Assembly (NCBI RefSeq): GCF_033807715.1 | Contig: NC_084599.1 | Span: forward strand, 558,001-622,000 | DNA: 64,000 nt | Origin: Cololabis saira | Taxonomy: Eukaryota; Chordata; Actinopteri; Beloniformes; Belonidae | Direction of reading: 5' to 3' | Shown: positions 32,371-44,626 of the stretch, in pieces | How the letters are laid out: the number at the start of each line of letters is the position of its first letter | Numbering within the stretch: position 1 is the first letter of the stretch | The notes under the pieces: generated by a model | What the model was told of the DNA's origin: nothing | Database searches by the model: none | The model's input: the letters and a program-made list of their open reading frames with translations, nothing else | Position numbers and translations under genes: made by a program

Positions 32371-32699
32371 ACAGAACTCATTGCATTACTTATAGTCTGA
32401 TGTGTATGTGGTGAAGAAGAAGGGGGACAAAACAGTCCTCTGGGGGCCTCCGATGTCACTGATCAGACGACCAAACACACTGTTCCATAATCTATCAAAC
32501 TCGAAGGATATAATGGACACTGAAGTGTTGGGTCGGTTCAGTGAAGGGCAAGTCTTCTGCATCAACCCCAATATGGGGCTGATATGCAAACCTCAAATGT
32601 CTTACGATGGAGTCTGAGGTATGCCAGGAACTGTCTCTCTATAACCTTCATGATGTTAGAGGTCAATACCAACGGTCTGTAATTAAATTGTATTTGCTG

Positions 32700-34290
32700 T
32701 CAAAGCTGTCTGTGTTTGTGCTGTTTTTATCAGTTATCACTAATGTCAGTTCAGTTGCCTGTGTATGACCACCAAACATTGCTGGATTTTTGCCATGCAT
32801 TTGGTGAAAATCGCCATGATCGTGGTGTTCATACTACGTTTCAGCCATGCCGCTTCCCGGCCAGATACCGGTGAGTCCACATGTCTTATTGAACTGTCAA
32901 TACCGGATTATGCTATTTTAAGTACCTGCGTCTGTCAGGACGAAAAGAAGAAGGAATAGCAGTTGTTTTCAAAAACCGACTTTAATTGCTGGCAGATCTG
33001 CCTGCATCCTCTTTCACAAGCTTTGAACATTGCTTATTTGAACTACCTAGTCATGACACCCCCCAGCACCCCCTTTCATCCCTAAAAGATTACAGCGTTT
33101 AGCATTTAAAAAATATTTTCTTTGTGAATTCCAGTCTCATTAAATGAGAGACAATGAAATGACTAGCCTCCAGTTGCATCACATGACACTAGATAGTAAT
33201 GTACAATGAGAAAGCGGTCAGACTGATGAGCAGGAGAGCAAAATTCATTACTATAAAATAATGGATGTCTGAATTGCCAAGGATCACTTATTTTGTAATC
33301 ATTAAGGACAGCTGATTTGCAATTTGCGGATTCCTGGATTTTCCAATTTGGGGTCAAGGACACGCTATTAGGGAAATGAAAAGCCAATAGAGGAAATATA
33401 AGATTTTTTTGCTTTGTTTGCTCTAACACTAATGTTATAAGGGTCATCACCATGAATCATCTTTTTCCATCTTACCCTCTGTCCTGTGGCTTTTTCTGTC
33501 ATTTAAGCACCCCCTCTCTCACCAGTCTTTCCCATTTTCACTTGCTGACCAGTTCCATCTCCAACGTGGTCATCATCCCAAATAGTGGCCACGAAAATTG
33601 ACCACGAATTATGGAAATATAATAAATGTTACCTATAACCACAAATGTTCCAATCAGATTCAGATGTGATACTAAACAAACAACATTTTCTTACTCTTCT
33701 AGATAACACCACCTGATCAGATTTACCATTGCCAATGCCTCCCCTTACTGTCCTGTGTTTGTTTGTGTTGAGCGTTACGTTGAAGTTCACATCCACACAC
33801 ATGTAGGTGGGTTAGCCATAGGCATACATCAGTTTTAGTTATCTTTATGAAATGCAGGTTTAAATATTGTTAAAAAGTAGGAACCTTTCACAGATTTTTT
33901 GAATTTTTTTTTTTAAACTATTAAATATAACTAGATAAATAGATTGGTACAGAAATTAAGTCTGTTAAGTGAGGGGTCAAAATGAGCTACAACTAAAGAC
34001 AGTGGAAGAAATGGGAAGACAGACCACAAAAGGGAGGGACACTGAAGGCAAGAAAGAGTATGTCAAAACAATAAGAGATGTCAGAACACTAACACACAAA
34101 CTCAGTGACTCTTTTAAATCATAGACTCCTTCAAAAAGTAAGCTCTTACATAGTAGAGCGTTTTTGTTGAGTAAGCTTAGGTGTCAGGGTTTGGTTGAGT
34201 AGGACCCAGATGCAGGAGAGTGAGGCAGCAGATTCCCAAAAAACATGGTTCATTTTAAAACAAAAACCACTGCTGAGAACGCCTGACCTT
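32700..34290. other. No recognisable gene
   Basis: AT-rich, apparently non-coding. A 64-codon plus-strand frame at 32765-32959 begins with a hydrophobic, signal-like stretch (IAMIVVFILRF) followed by a Cys-containing tail. There is no splice or regulatory support, so it is not called as a gene. Confidence 0.4.
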
Positions 34291-34298
34291 GACAAAGA

Positions 34299-34425
34299 CA
34301 TGACATGACATGACATGACATGACATGACATGACATGACATGACATGACATGACATGACATGACATGACATGACATGACATGACATGACATGACATGACA
34401 TGACATGACATGACATGACATGACA
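34299..34425. repeat. (TGACA)n pentanucleotide repeat
   Basis: About 25 perfect head-to-tail copies. The antisense Cys-His-Val-Met-Ser open frames are translated repeat. Confidence 0.98.
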
Positions 34426-35204
34426 CATGGAGGGTAGAAAACATTACAGACCAGCAGGGAGCAAAGAAAAGACAAGACAAGATATACACAAAATGCTTGA
34501 CGAGACACAGGTGCAAACGATCAGGGCAGATGGAAACAAGGGAAGTCAAGACAAAACACAAGGACATGAGATTTCAAAATAAAACAGGACGTAAATACAA
34601 AAACCGTGACAAAACCCAAGACAATGACCAAAAAACTGTGACATAAAACGGCAACAAAAACACCAAAACTGTGACAAAAAGCAAAAACTTTGATACTCGG
34701 GGCTTCAGTGTATGCAAAACGATGGTACATATCGTAGATAAGTCTCTTGTGTGGAATGCAATCATCAACAGTCATCTTTTTATGTAACTGCATCACATTC
34801 AGTGACTTAAGAAAAACAACTCAACAAACTGATGATGAGAACTGGGACTGGTCTAGCAAATGTTCTGAAACCTCTTGAGCAGATTCTGCAAAAAAGAATG
34901 TTTTGTAAAATTAAAGAAAGGAAATGGACAATAAAGGTCATCCTCTTCACAAGTGATTAACAACATCCTTGTCAGAGGCCTCTTCACATCTACTGCAGCA
35001 CAGGCCGCTACAAAACATCCTTCCTGCCCACAGTAATAACTATTGAGACACAGAAAATAAACTGTTATTGAATTGGATTGAATTGAATTGAATTGAAATA
35101 TGAGCCATGGTGACTTTATATCTTTGATCTTATCAGTGTCATGGGACTTCATAAACAAGCATAACCCCATAACAATGGAAATGCATCCCATGATTTCCCC
35201 CCGA

Positions 35205-35525
35205 CAGCAGCTGTATGCACCAGTTCATAAGTGGAAAAATTTACTCAAGTGCTGTCAGGGTATTTTCTTTCAACTGTTTCTCAACCAAGAATCCCTAAAG
35301 CCAATATTTAAAAACTCCAAGTATGTTTTGCCAACAACTTCAAAATACATATGCAACAATGATGGCGCTCCCAACACGGGCCAACAACAAAAGGCAACAG
35401 AACGCAACAGAACGCAAGATCCATTTTCTCCACTCCAACGTAGTGGGTATCATATGAAACTAGAAAAGCTACAATTTGAGATGATACCAAACATAATCTT
35501 TTCTGGGCCGACCACTTCATGCTGA
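35205..35525 (-). repeat. Dispersed repeat, copy B (partner at 5080-5385)
   Basis: The reverse complement of the 5080-5385 repeat, with several substitutions and an extra GCGTTCTGTT unit. It lies just upstream of the L2 LINE. Confidence 0.8.
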
Positions 35526-35719
35526 GCTCAAAACAAACAGAAAGCAGCACATCAGATTGCATGGCATCGCACACTAATTCAGCAAATCCCAAAACAATTG
35601 CGACCAAAAGCAGTATATTTTATTTCCTTAACGTTTCATTGTAATTTTCATTCTATCCACACCATTCACCAAAATTCACGGTTTCTAGAAACGGCTTTTA
35701 GAAACTTTTAATTTAATTA

Positions 35720-35780
35720 AGATAAAATAAGATAATCCTTTATTTTCTCCCTCAGTGGGGAAACTTATTTTGTTGGCACA
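35720..35780 (-). mobile_element. Rex1-type LINE 3' tail fragment
   Basis: AAGATAAAATAAGATAATCC followed by TTTATTTTCTCCCTCA-GTGGGGAAAC is the reverse complement of the 3' end seen at 2230-2285 and 22020-22067. Only about 60 bp remain. Confidence 0.75.
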
Positions 35781-35797
35781 TATATTGCATTCAATCA

Positions 35798-38700
35798 GTG
35801 GACAAACCTACACATCATCTTGGGCATACTCTGGACCTAATTATTTATTCCAGGCTGTCAATCTCCCTTTATGAGATTTCTGAGACTGCCATCTCAGATC
35901 ATTTCCCCGTTATTTTTGAATTTCTAGCCACTTCACCAGTCAGCAAGCCTCTCATTCCATCCTGCCAGCGTCGCATCATCACGTCTTCCACAGCTGAAGA
36001 ATTTTCTGCTGCATTCAGTGACTTTCAGTTTTTTGCTTTGAATGACATGGTCCCCCCTCTTTTTCCAGATGAGTTTCTGTCCTCCTTCTACACAACCTGC
36101 TCTGGGATTTTGGACTCTGTGGCCCATCTTAGACAAAAAATTGCCAAACCAAGAACAGAGCCATGGCTAAACGACACCACATGGGTCATTAGGCAGCGGT
36201 GCAGGCAAGCGGAACGAAAATGGAAAAAGGACAAACTACATGTGTCTCTGGAGATTCTAAGGGACTGTCCTGCTGAGTATCAGAGGGTTGTGAGGGAGGC
36301 AAAATCTCAGTTTCTCTCTGATATCATCTCAAGAAGTAGCCACTGTCCCAGGGTGTTATTTAATACAATCAACTCTGTTACCCCACCTAACCCCACCTAC
36401 CTCTCCTGTGACTGATGTCTCAACCGCTACTTGTGAGAAGTTTCTCAGCTTTTTTTATCGATAAAGTAAACTCTGTCAGGCAGGCTACCAGCAATTATTC
36501 GGGTACAGATTTATCTGCTGCCCCGGCCCATTCCGCTGTATTGGACCACTTTGAACTGGTTTACCTCCCCTCCCTCTCTGACATCATGAATTCTTTGAAG
36601 CCTACTAACTGTCTTCTGGATGTTATTGTGGCCAAAATTTTACAAAGTTATTTTAATACTGTTGGGCCCAGTCTTGTGATGCCTGTCAATACCTGTCTTA
36701 ATTTAGGAGCAGTCCCAGCTGCCTTTAAACATTCCGTGGTTAGGCCCTTTTTAAAGAAAGCGCATCTTGACTCCTCAGTTTTATCAAATTTTAGACCAGT
36801 CTCTCATATGCCCTTTCTGTCTAAGGTTTTAGAGAAAGTTGTTTTTACCCAGTTACGATCATTTCTACAGAACAATTCTGTTTTTGAAAAGTTTCAGTCT
36901 GGGTTCAGGTCTCGTCACAGCACTGAGTCTGCCTTGTTAAAGGTGCACAATGATATTGCCCTGTCTGTTAATGTCAAGTGCCCTGTTGTCTTAGTGCTGC
37001 TGGATCTCCCAGCAGCCTTTGATACAGTGGACCACACAGTCCTCCTGTTACGCCTGAAACAGTATGTTGGCCTTCAGGGCACTGTACTCAAGTGGTTTAC
37101 TTCATATTTAGGGCCCGAGCACCTTCAGTGCGAAGGCCCTATTGTATCTGTAGGAATTTTATTTTTTTTCTTTTTTTCTTTCTTCTGACAAAAGGAGGGC
37201 CTTTTTGCCCCCTAAACGTGCCCAAAAAGTCACCAAATTTTGCACGCAAAACCGTCCTGGCGAAAAATGTGATATTTAATGGTTTGCATTAATGGGCGTG
37301 GCGAAATGGCTCAACAGCGCCCCCTGGAAAACTTTGTGCCTCAAGCCCCACAATACGGTTTGACGTACATGCACGAAAATCGGTACACATCTGTATCATG
37401 GCGCAACTTAAAGAAGTCTTTTGGCGCCATGGCCGAAACCGAACAGGAAGTCACCCATTTTGAATTAATTGTGTCATTTTGGCGAAGTTTATGCCATTCC
37501 TTCGGCAGTTAATACGGCCCGAACCGTAACGTGCCCCCAAGTGTGTTATACATCAAAATGTGCGTCTCCATCCTCCGACACCACGCATTACTTTTCTCTT
37601 TCAAAAGCGTTACCGTGGCGACGCTAGGCGCCAAAAAGTGCGCCCACCCTTCATCTGGTTGGTTCAGACAGAAAAAACTTTGCGCCTCAAGCCCCACAAT
37701 ACGGTTTGACGTACATGAACAAAAATCGGTACACTTCTTTATCATGTCTTTACTTAAAGAAAAGTCTCTTGGCGCCATGGCCGAAACCGAACAGGAAGTC
37801 GGCCATTTTGAACATTCTGAATTAATCGCGTAATTTTGAGCAATATATGCCATTCCTTCGAGAATTAATACGGCCCGAACCGTATCGTGAACCCAGGTGT
37901 GTTATACATCAAAATGTGCGTCTCCATCCTGCGACTATGCACATTACTTTTCTCTTTCAAACGTGTTACCGTGGTGACGCTAGACGCCAAAAAGCGCGCC
38001 CCCCCTTCATCTGATTTGTCCATATTTAATAGTTCCCCAAAAGGCACCAAATTTGGCATGCAAGCCCGGCCTGGCGATAAATTTGATATTTCATGGTTTG
38101 CATTAATGGGCGTGGCAAAATGGCTCAACATCGCCCCCTGGAAAACTTTGTGCCTCAAGCCCCACAATACGGTTTGACGTACATGCACGAAAATCGGTAC
38201 ACGTCTGTATCATGTCGCAACTTAAAGAAAAGTCTCTTGGCGCCATGGCCGAAACCGAACAGGAAGTCGGCCATTTTGAATTAATTGTGTAATTTTGGCG
38301 CAATTTATGCCATTCCTTCGGCAATTAATACGGCCCGAACCGTAACGTGCACCCAGGTGTGTTATACATCAAAATGTGCGTCTCCATCTTGCGACTACGC
38401 GCATTACTTTTCTCTTTCAAACGTGTTACCGTGGTGACGCTAGACGCCAAAAAGCGCGCCCCCCCTTCATCTGATTTGTCCATATTTAATAGTTCCCCAA
38501 AAGGCACCAAATTTTGCAGGCAAGCCAAGCCTGGCGATAAATTTGATATTTCATGCTTTGCATTAATGGGCGTGGCCTAACGGCTCAACAGCGCCCCCTA
38601 GAATACTTTTCTCTGCCATAACTTTTGAAAGGTTTGACATAATGAGTCGTGTGTGGTGTCATGGGACTCGGTATTGAGTCCTTGACCATAATTGGTGAAA

Positions 38701-40130
38701 ATTAGCCCCGCCTCTTCTTCTGATTGGTTGTCCCTATTTCCTGCTATAACCTTTGAATGTTTTGACAGAGATTCGTGGTTGGTGTCATCAGATTCTTTAT
38801 GGAGTCCTTGACCTTCATTGGCCTGAATTAGCCCCGCCCCTTCTTCTGATTGGTTGTCCCTTTTTTCTGCTATAACTTTTGAATGGTTTGATATAGAGAG
38901 TCGTGGGTGGTGTCATTTCTGATATGCTTATGGGGGGCGGTGGCCGTGAGTGCGAGGGCCCGTTCATCGCTGCTTGCAGCTTTAATTGTGAGATAAAACC
39001 TTCTCTGTTCTGCTCGGTGATTCCTGCTCCTCCAGTGCCTCCCTCTCATGTGGCGTCCCGCAAGGTTCTATTCTTGGCCCACTTCTTTTTCGTTATATAT
39101 GTTGCCACTTGGGTCTATTATAGCCAGACATAACTTGTCATTTCATTGTTATGCAGATGATCTACAGATCTATCTGCCACTGAAGCCTAAAGCCACTAGT
39201 GCACAAAGCTCCCTTCTGAAATGTATTATTGACATCAAGCAGTGGTTGGCACACAATTTTTTACATTTAAATGAGGACAAAACGGAGTGCATTTTGTTTG
39301 GTGACACCGTGACGGCTGACTTTGGCGCTTTGTCCGGATCTTTCGGTCCCAAAGTTAGAAACCTGGGAGTTATTTTTGATAGCTTTTTAAAATTTGACCG
39401 ACAAGTGGAAAATGTTGTCAAGACAAGTTTTTATCAGTTGGGTCTTTTAGCCAAAGTAAAAACATTTTTGATCCGTCACGACATGGAGAGAGCTATCCAC
39501 GCTCTAGTCAGCTCCAGATTGGACTACTGTAATGCACTTTATGTTGGCATCGCCCAAACTTCTTTTAGTCTTTAGTTTTGGGTCTTCAGCTGGTACAAAA
39601 TGCAGCTGCCCGACTTTTAACGAACACACCCAGACGAGAGCACATCACCCCGGTCCTCTATTCCCTTCACTGGCTGCCTGTTCGTTTTAGAGTTGATTTT
39701 AAAATTTTAATGTTTGTTTTTAAAGCTCTTAACAGCCTTGCCCTTCCTTATTTATCAGAGATTTTAACGGTGCGTGAGCCTGGCAGAGCTCTGAGATCCT
39801 CCAACCAACGTTTGTTGGAAGTGCCCAGGTCAAAGCAGAAGCTCTGGGGTGACCGAGCCTTTTCAGTTGCCGGCCCCAGGCTCTGGAATCAGCTCCCCTG
39901 TGAGTTACGCACCATCTCTGACCTTGGCCTTTTTAAATCTAAAATGAAAACGTATTTATTCAGGGTGGCTTTTAATACCCAGTAGTGTGGCGACACTTTT
40001 TTATACTCTTTTATATGTTCACATGTTTTATTCTTGTCTTATTTTGTTTATTGTGTGTTATGTAAAGCACTTTGGTTCACCTCTAGGTTGATGTAAGGTG
40101 CTAAATAAATAAAGTACATTTACATTTACA
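35798..40130 (+). mobile_element. L2/CR1-type LINE, split by composite repeat copy 2
   Basis: The first part (35798-37110) encodes the end of the endonuclease (THHLGHTLDLI, ISDHFPVIFEF), a linker with EPWLND and AERKWKK, and then the RT start after a stop near 36413: AVPAAFKHSVVRPFLKKAHL, FRPVSHMPFLSKVLEKVV, FQSGFRSRHSTESALLKV and LVLLDLPAAFDTVDH (A-box, with P for S). It breaks at WFTSYLG. After the insertion the RT resumes with an SLYMLPLGSIIARH-like stretch, FHCYADDLQIY (active site), NEDKTECILFG, and, in another frame, LQLVQNAAARLLTNT and LHWLPVRFRVDFKILM. It ends with an ATTTAC-rich tail at 40105-40131. It needs at least three frame repairs and is inactive. Confidence 0.85.
37111..38987 (-). 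mobile_element. Composite repeat copy 2, inserted in the L2 LINE RT
   Basis: Antisense copy bounded by GGGCCCGAGCACC.. on the left and GCTGCTTGCAGCTTTAAT on the right, reverse of the copies at 50-54 kb. Inside are repeated blocks with AAATTTTGC-type, GCGCCCCCTGGAAAACTTTG, CACGAAAATCGGTACAC, GCCGAAACCGAACAGGAAGT and CACCCAGGTGTGTTATACAT, then three of the ACCACCCACGACTC modules. The open frames across it ([12 protein letters not shown].. type) recur in all copies because the repeat recurs. I do not consider them genes. Confidence 0.8.
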
Positions 40131-40225
40131 TAGTAGTGAAACGGCTTCAAGCACCGTCATTTCAAATATTGCCGGTTGCGGCCATTTTGTTGACTTCTCA
40201 TGGCTTTTGGGAATTTACGTAAACT

Positions 40226-40325
40226 TTGTTATAATAATAATAATAGATTTTATTCATAGAGCACTCTTCATTCAGGGAATCTCAGAGTGCTTACAAGATT
40301 AAAATGAGTTAAAACAAGTACAAGA
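40226..40325. repeat. ATA microsatellite and LINE-like 3' end
   Basis: A short (ATA)n run, then AGATTTTATTCATAGAGCAC and AATCTCAGAGTGCTTACAAG. These resemble the antisense 3' ends of other LINE/SINE repeats (compare TTTATTTATATAGCAC at 46650). Confidence 0.4.
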
Positions 40326-40837
40326 AAAAGGTCAGTATCAATAATAAATATTGACATTCTACATGTCGCAAGCTTTCAAATGAGATATGACACTTGAACG
40401 AGACTTCATCCATCAGGCCTCTCCCGTTGAACTCTGGAGTGCGGCAGCCATATTGGATCAGTGACGCACAGTTCCACAGCAAATAGAGAGACACCCACTG
40501 ACAGAGAGCGCAGTCAGTGATATGTGGATTGAGATTTTACATTTATGAAATCATGTATCATCAAATCATCAAAGTATTTTATAGCCATATTCCTTTCAAA
40601 AAGGGTAAAAAACACATTTGGCAAATTTTGGCACAGTATAGGTATCCAAGTGCCCAAATAGAGAGTCTGCCTGGTTCTATACACACTAAAACCTTTATAA
40701 AATGTATGTGCTTTAAGCAATTCTCATGTAACTTGGTACAGTTGTAGTCAAGGAGTTGCTGACTCAAGGCAGTGGTGTCTTTAGAATTATTTGCATTGCT
40801 CTCATGGTGTTTCCCACTGTGCAAACTAAAAAGAAAT

Positions 40838-41066
40838 TAGACGAGAATAAAAATGTCTTTTTTTCCTTTGGTTTATCACAATTTGCTCAGGCATGTGAAC
40901 ATTCACAATTTTTCTGACCCTGGAAATGTATGCTGTGAGGTCATAGCTATCCATTGAGACCAATATTATGCCTATTGTCCTTATAATTGTGGAGATATTG
41001 TTAATTTAATTTGGGTAGGCCTGTTCAGACAAAATTCACCTCCAAAATCCCTAGGGCTAAACAGGT
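40838..41066 (-). repeat. Dispersed repeat, copy B (partner at 3519-3754)
   Basis: The reverse complement of the 3519-3754 repeat. It runs from GACGAGAATAAAAATG through TTTGGTTTATCACAATTTGC and TTCACCTCCAAAATCCCTAG to AACAGGTTAA at the outer end. Confidence 0.7.
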
Positions 41067-41069
41067 TAA

Positions 41070-42310
41070 ATAAAAGAAAGATGTATACTGAACAAAAGTT
41101 AAGATCAATGATACCCAAAAATCTAAACTATTTACAAAGGCAATCTGGAGGTAATGTGGCACTTATAAGGCAGTTTCAATACTATGTTGTACTTCAAATC
41201 CAGACTAGAAATCTTCACACAAACCTTCTGCAACTCTGCAGAATTTTTCTTACATACAAATCAATGTCGGTCACTGGTGAAATAATCAGGATCAAGACTA
41301 TGCTATTTGAGCAGTGTTAATTCATGTAATAACAGCTAATTTAAAGATCTGATGTACATGAGCACTTGATTTTGATAAATCGATTTGGACAAATGGAGAG
41401 AAGTTAATAAGGGGTCAAACATCTTTACACAGTCAAGTTGGGATGTAGTCTAACATACAAGTTGATGTTCTACAATACATCATTATTGATATAAACTCAG
41501 ACAGATCAATGGGAGAGAGGGGTTGTTAAATCAAGTTTAAAAAAAGGCAATCACCGTTATCTAAAAAATGACATCCCTGGGAAAGGAAGAATTATTCTTT
41601 TATCTTATTGGCACAATTTAAGCATGGGGGAAAAACCTTGATAAAATAATTACTGCTGACTGATAAGAGTGTGCACGGTTCAATAGCACTATGGCTCTTC
41701 GTCAATCGGGCCACAGCAGTGGAAAATCGGATTCTTATTCTGCTCCATCAGCAGTGAGTCATAGGCAGTGGACATCCCAGCAATGTAAGATTATTCAGTT
41801 TGGATAGAAAAACATTTGTTTACAGATTTCTCAATGTTTGTTTTGAGGTCCCCAAACACACACACCAAATCTATTAAGTTAGCAGTTTGTTCTTGTATGG
41901 AACAAAACTACTAAGAATAGAATGGGAAGTACATTAAATCAAAGCTGGACTAAGCAGTCCAGTTGTGTGGCAGCGAAGTTTGGAGAAGCCATTAGTAATA
42001 CTGGTACATGGAAATCCAGAAATTGATGATGATGATGATGATGAAAGGTGTCCCTTCAATTTAGAGAGTAGTTTTTGATAAATCCTCATGATAGTAAACT
42101 TTAGCACACCATTCTACGGTATATCGCTGTAGATGGTTATAACAAACATCTAAATAAATTGGAACAAAAGAAGGTTCTGAAGAAAAATCCTTAATCAAAC
42201 ACTTAAATCAAAGTCAAGTACTGCAAGAGGTTGATTTGATGCATACATTTTCTCACAATTTACTCAGACATATTGAATTCACATTAAATGAATAAGAATA
42301 ATAAAATAAA
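41070..42310. other. No recognisable gene
   Basis: AT-rich unique-looking sequence. A short (GAT)7 run lies near 42025-42045. No supported coding region. Confidence 0.5.
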
Positions 42311-42311
42311 A

Positions 42312-43240
42312 ATTAAAGCTGCAGGCAGCGATAAATGGGCCCTCGCACCCTTGTGCACGTTCAGGCTGCAGTGGAAGCTTGTATGACTTGCATGTAGATT
42401 CTTCAGGCATGGACATTTAGCGGATGAAACCACCCACGACTCTCTATATCAAACCATTAAAAAGTTATGGGAGAAAGTAGGAACTATCAGATATCGACCA
42501 ATCAGATGAAGGGGCGGGGCTAATTTGCACCAATTATGTTCAAGGACTCAAAACCGAGTCAGATGACACCCCCCATGAGTCTTCATGTCAAACCATTCAA
42601 ACGTTATGGCAGAAAATAGGAACTATCAAATATCGACCAATCAGAAGACGGGCCGGGGCTAATTTGCACCAATTATGTTCAAGGACTCAAAACCGAGTCA
42701 GATGACACCCCCCATGAGTCTTCATGTCAAACCATTCAAACGTTATAGCAGAAAGTAGGAACTATCAAATATAAACCAATCATATGAAGGGGGGGCGTGC
42801 TTTTTATCGTCTATCGTCACCACGGTAACACTTTTGACTGAGAAAAGTAAAGTAATTTCCATCGTGGCAGGATCAAGACGCACATTTTGATGTATAACAC
42901 ACCTGGGTGCACGTTACGGTTCGGGCGAAGAAGCGGCCGAACAAATGGCATAAATTGAGCCAAAATTACACGATTCATTCAAAATGGCCGTCAAACCGTA
43001 TTCTGGGGCTTGAGGCACGAAGTTTTCTAGGGGGCGCTGTTGAGCCATTAGGCCACGCCCATTAATGCAAACCATTAAATATCAAATTTTTTGCCAGGCC
43101 TGGCTTGCATGCAAAATTTGGTGACTTTTGGGGCACGTTTAGGGGGAAAAAAGGCCCCCTTTTAGTCGGAATAAAAACGAGAAAAAAAAAATTCCTACAG
43201 ATACAATAGGGCCTTCGCACTGTCAGTGCTCGGACCCTAA
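42312..43240 (+). mobile_element. Composite repeat copy 3, short form
   Basis: Left end AATTAAAGCTGCAGGCAGCG, right end GGGCCTTCGCACTGTCAGTG then CTCGGACCCTAA. It contains three ACCACC/CCCATGAGTC modules with ACCAATCAGA..GGGGC, one ACACCTGGGTGCACGTTACG block and one GGGGGCGCTGTTGAGCCATT block. At about 930 bp it is the shortest copy with both ends and a useful model for the family. Confidence 0.8.
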
Positions 43241-43732
43241 AAATAAGTAGAAAGAGATTTTTTATAAAAAGGGGAAAAAACAAAGAGGGAGGCAAATAGA
43301 AACAAATGAGAGTGTGGGCATTGGTTCAGCCAATCGATTGGAGACAGATTACATCTCTCTCCCTCTCTGTCTTCCCATTTGTCTCTCTCCCTTTTCTGTC
43401 CTAACTCAGATAAATTTAATCTAATGGAAACACTTCAGAAAGAAGCCTACTTTGCAGAAGCATTTGATGTACATTAGGCTCAGTCTGTGTTCAAAACAGG
43501 CACACACACATCCATCGAATCCAACCAGGATGAACAGCATCTCACACAGCAGTTACTGTACATCACGGCACCCCAAAATACAATCTATGTACAAGTAAAT
43601 AAAAGAGAAGAACATCTTTCACAACATGGAGGGAGAACGTCAGACATGATCCTTCTTATCAATAACTACAAAAGAAAGTATGCCGCCTTTCAATTATAAA
43701 GGGAATTTTGTTATTACATAGAGTATACCTTA

Positions 43733-44243
43733 AGCCTGAATTATGGTTCTGCGTCAAACCAACGCAGAGTACACACCGTCACCGTGACGCCGTCATGAAC
43801 CCTTCGGACTTCTCCGTCACTCCATTTCGACATGGTGCAGTATCCCCCGCGACCGCTAATTTGCAATCTTTTCCTGAATGGTTTATCCGACTTTTCCGGT
43901 CACAGTGAATGAAAGAGATTTGCAAAACAAAACAAAACAGAAAAAAATAAAAAAATCACACATACACGAAGAAAAGAGCGCTGAAAGTTCACGACTGCTT
44001 CAAACCGGAAACCGGAAATGTGTTGCTACCAAGCGAACCAATCACAGCTCTCTCGGTCTGCGTTTAGTCTGCGTCGCCTCGACGCGTAGTTATAGTTTTC
44101 GGGAGGTGAACGTCAGCGACGGCGTCAGCGACGGCGTCAGCGACGGCGTCAGCGACGGCGTCAGCGACGGTGTACGGTCTGCGTCGACGCGTACCACACC
44201 CCGTAGGCACGGCATCGTTTTGACGCAGAACCATAACTCAGCC
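43733..44243. mobile_element. Harbinger-like MITE, 0.5 kb
   Basis: Terminal inverted repeats GCCTGAATTATGGTTCTGCG and (inverted) GGCTGAGTTATGGTTCTGCG, extending for at least 23 bp, with TTA on both outer sides (43730-43732 and 44244-44246, with a 1-nt offset on the left). The interior holds five or so tandem CAGCGACGGCGT units at 44112-44170. No coding sequence. A related shorter copy is at 58914-59008. Class inferred from the 3-bp TTA. Confidence 0.75.
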
Positions 44244-44626
44244 TTACGTTTCATAATTTAATAATACTACATCAAAGTACTAAGGATTGCAAATGTTTGG
44301 GGATATTGTATCATGTGCATTCTATGATTCTAAACGGAAAATGAGTCTGTCAACCTGAAACTTTCTTTGTTTCAGTCAAGCACCTTTGTTGAGGCTGTGC
44401 TTTAACAGAATGCCAAGGAAGAACGACATTGTCAAATGATCTCAGAAGAGAAGTTTCTCCTTCTCATTAATATAAGAGCAATTCTAAAATCTGTTTAAAG
44501 TCCAGGGTACACAATACACTGACAAAGTTTATCAAGAAGCGGATTCTAGTAAACACAGTTCCCCATCCTCCCAGGAGTGGTAATCCCAGAAGGAAGACCC
44601 AAAGACAACATATAATGAGCAGAAGG

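Larger units (their letters stand above)
25300..32700 (-). mobile_element. Rex1/L2-type LINE, split into four pieces
   Basis: Minus-strand pieces at 32700-32371, 26758-26475, 26180-26122 and 25745-25310 form one RT in order: NIMKVIERQFLAYLRL, then GPQRTVLSPFFFTTYTSDYK up to the LTR element; KFSDDKTIGG, VNWCGENHLQMNMAKMEMVV and LGVSLDNKLEW; YEKGLSQLCILRR; and FYQSVVASPIFFAA plus the C-terminal RKGGSVV region. The coding sequence continues precisely across the LTR retrotransposon when one ACAG copy is removed. The gaps at 25750-26120 and 26180-26475 are occupied by an inverted-repeat element. Stops and frame changes make it a relic. Confidence 0.8.

Noticed and set aside
34146..34567. Met-Ser-Cys-His-Val repeat protein on the minus strand
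   Set aside because: Translation of (TGACA)n in several frames.
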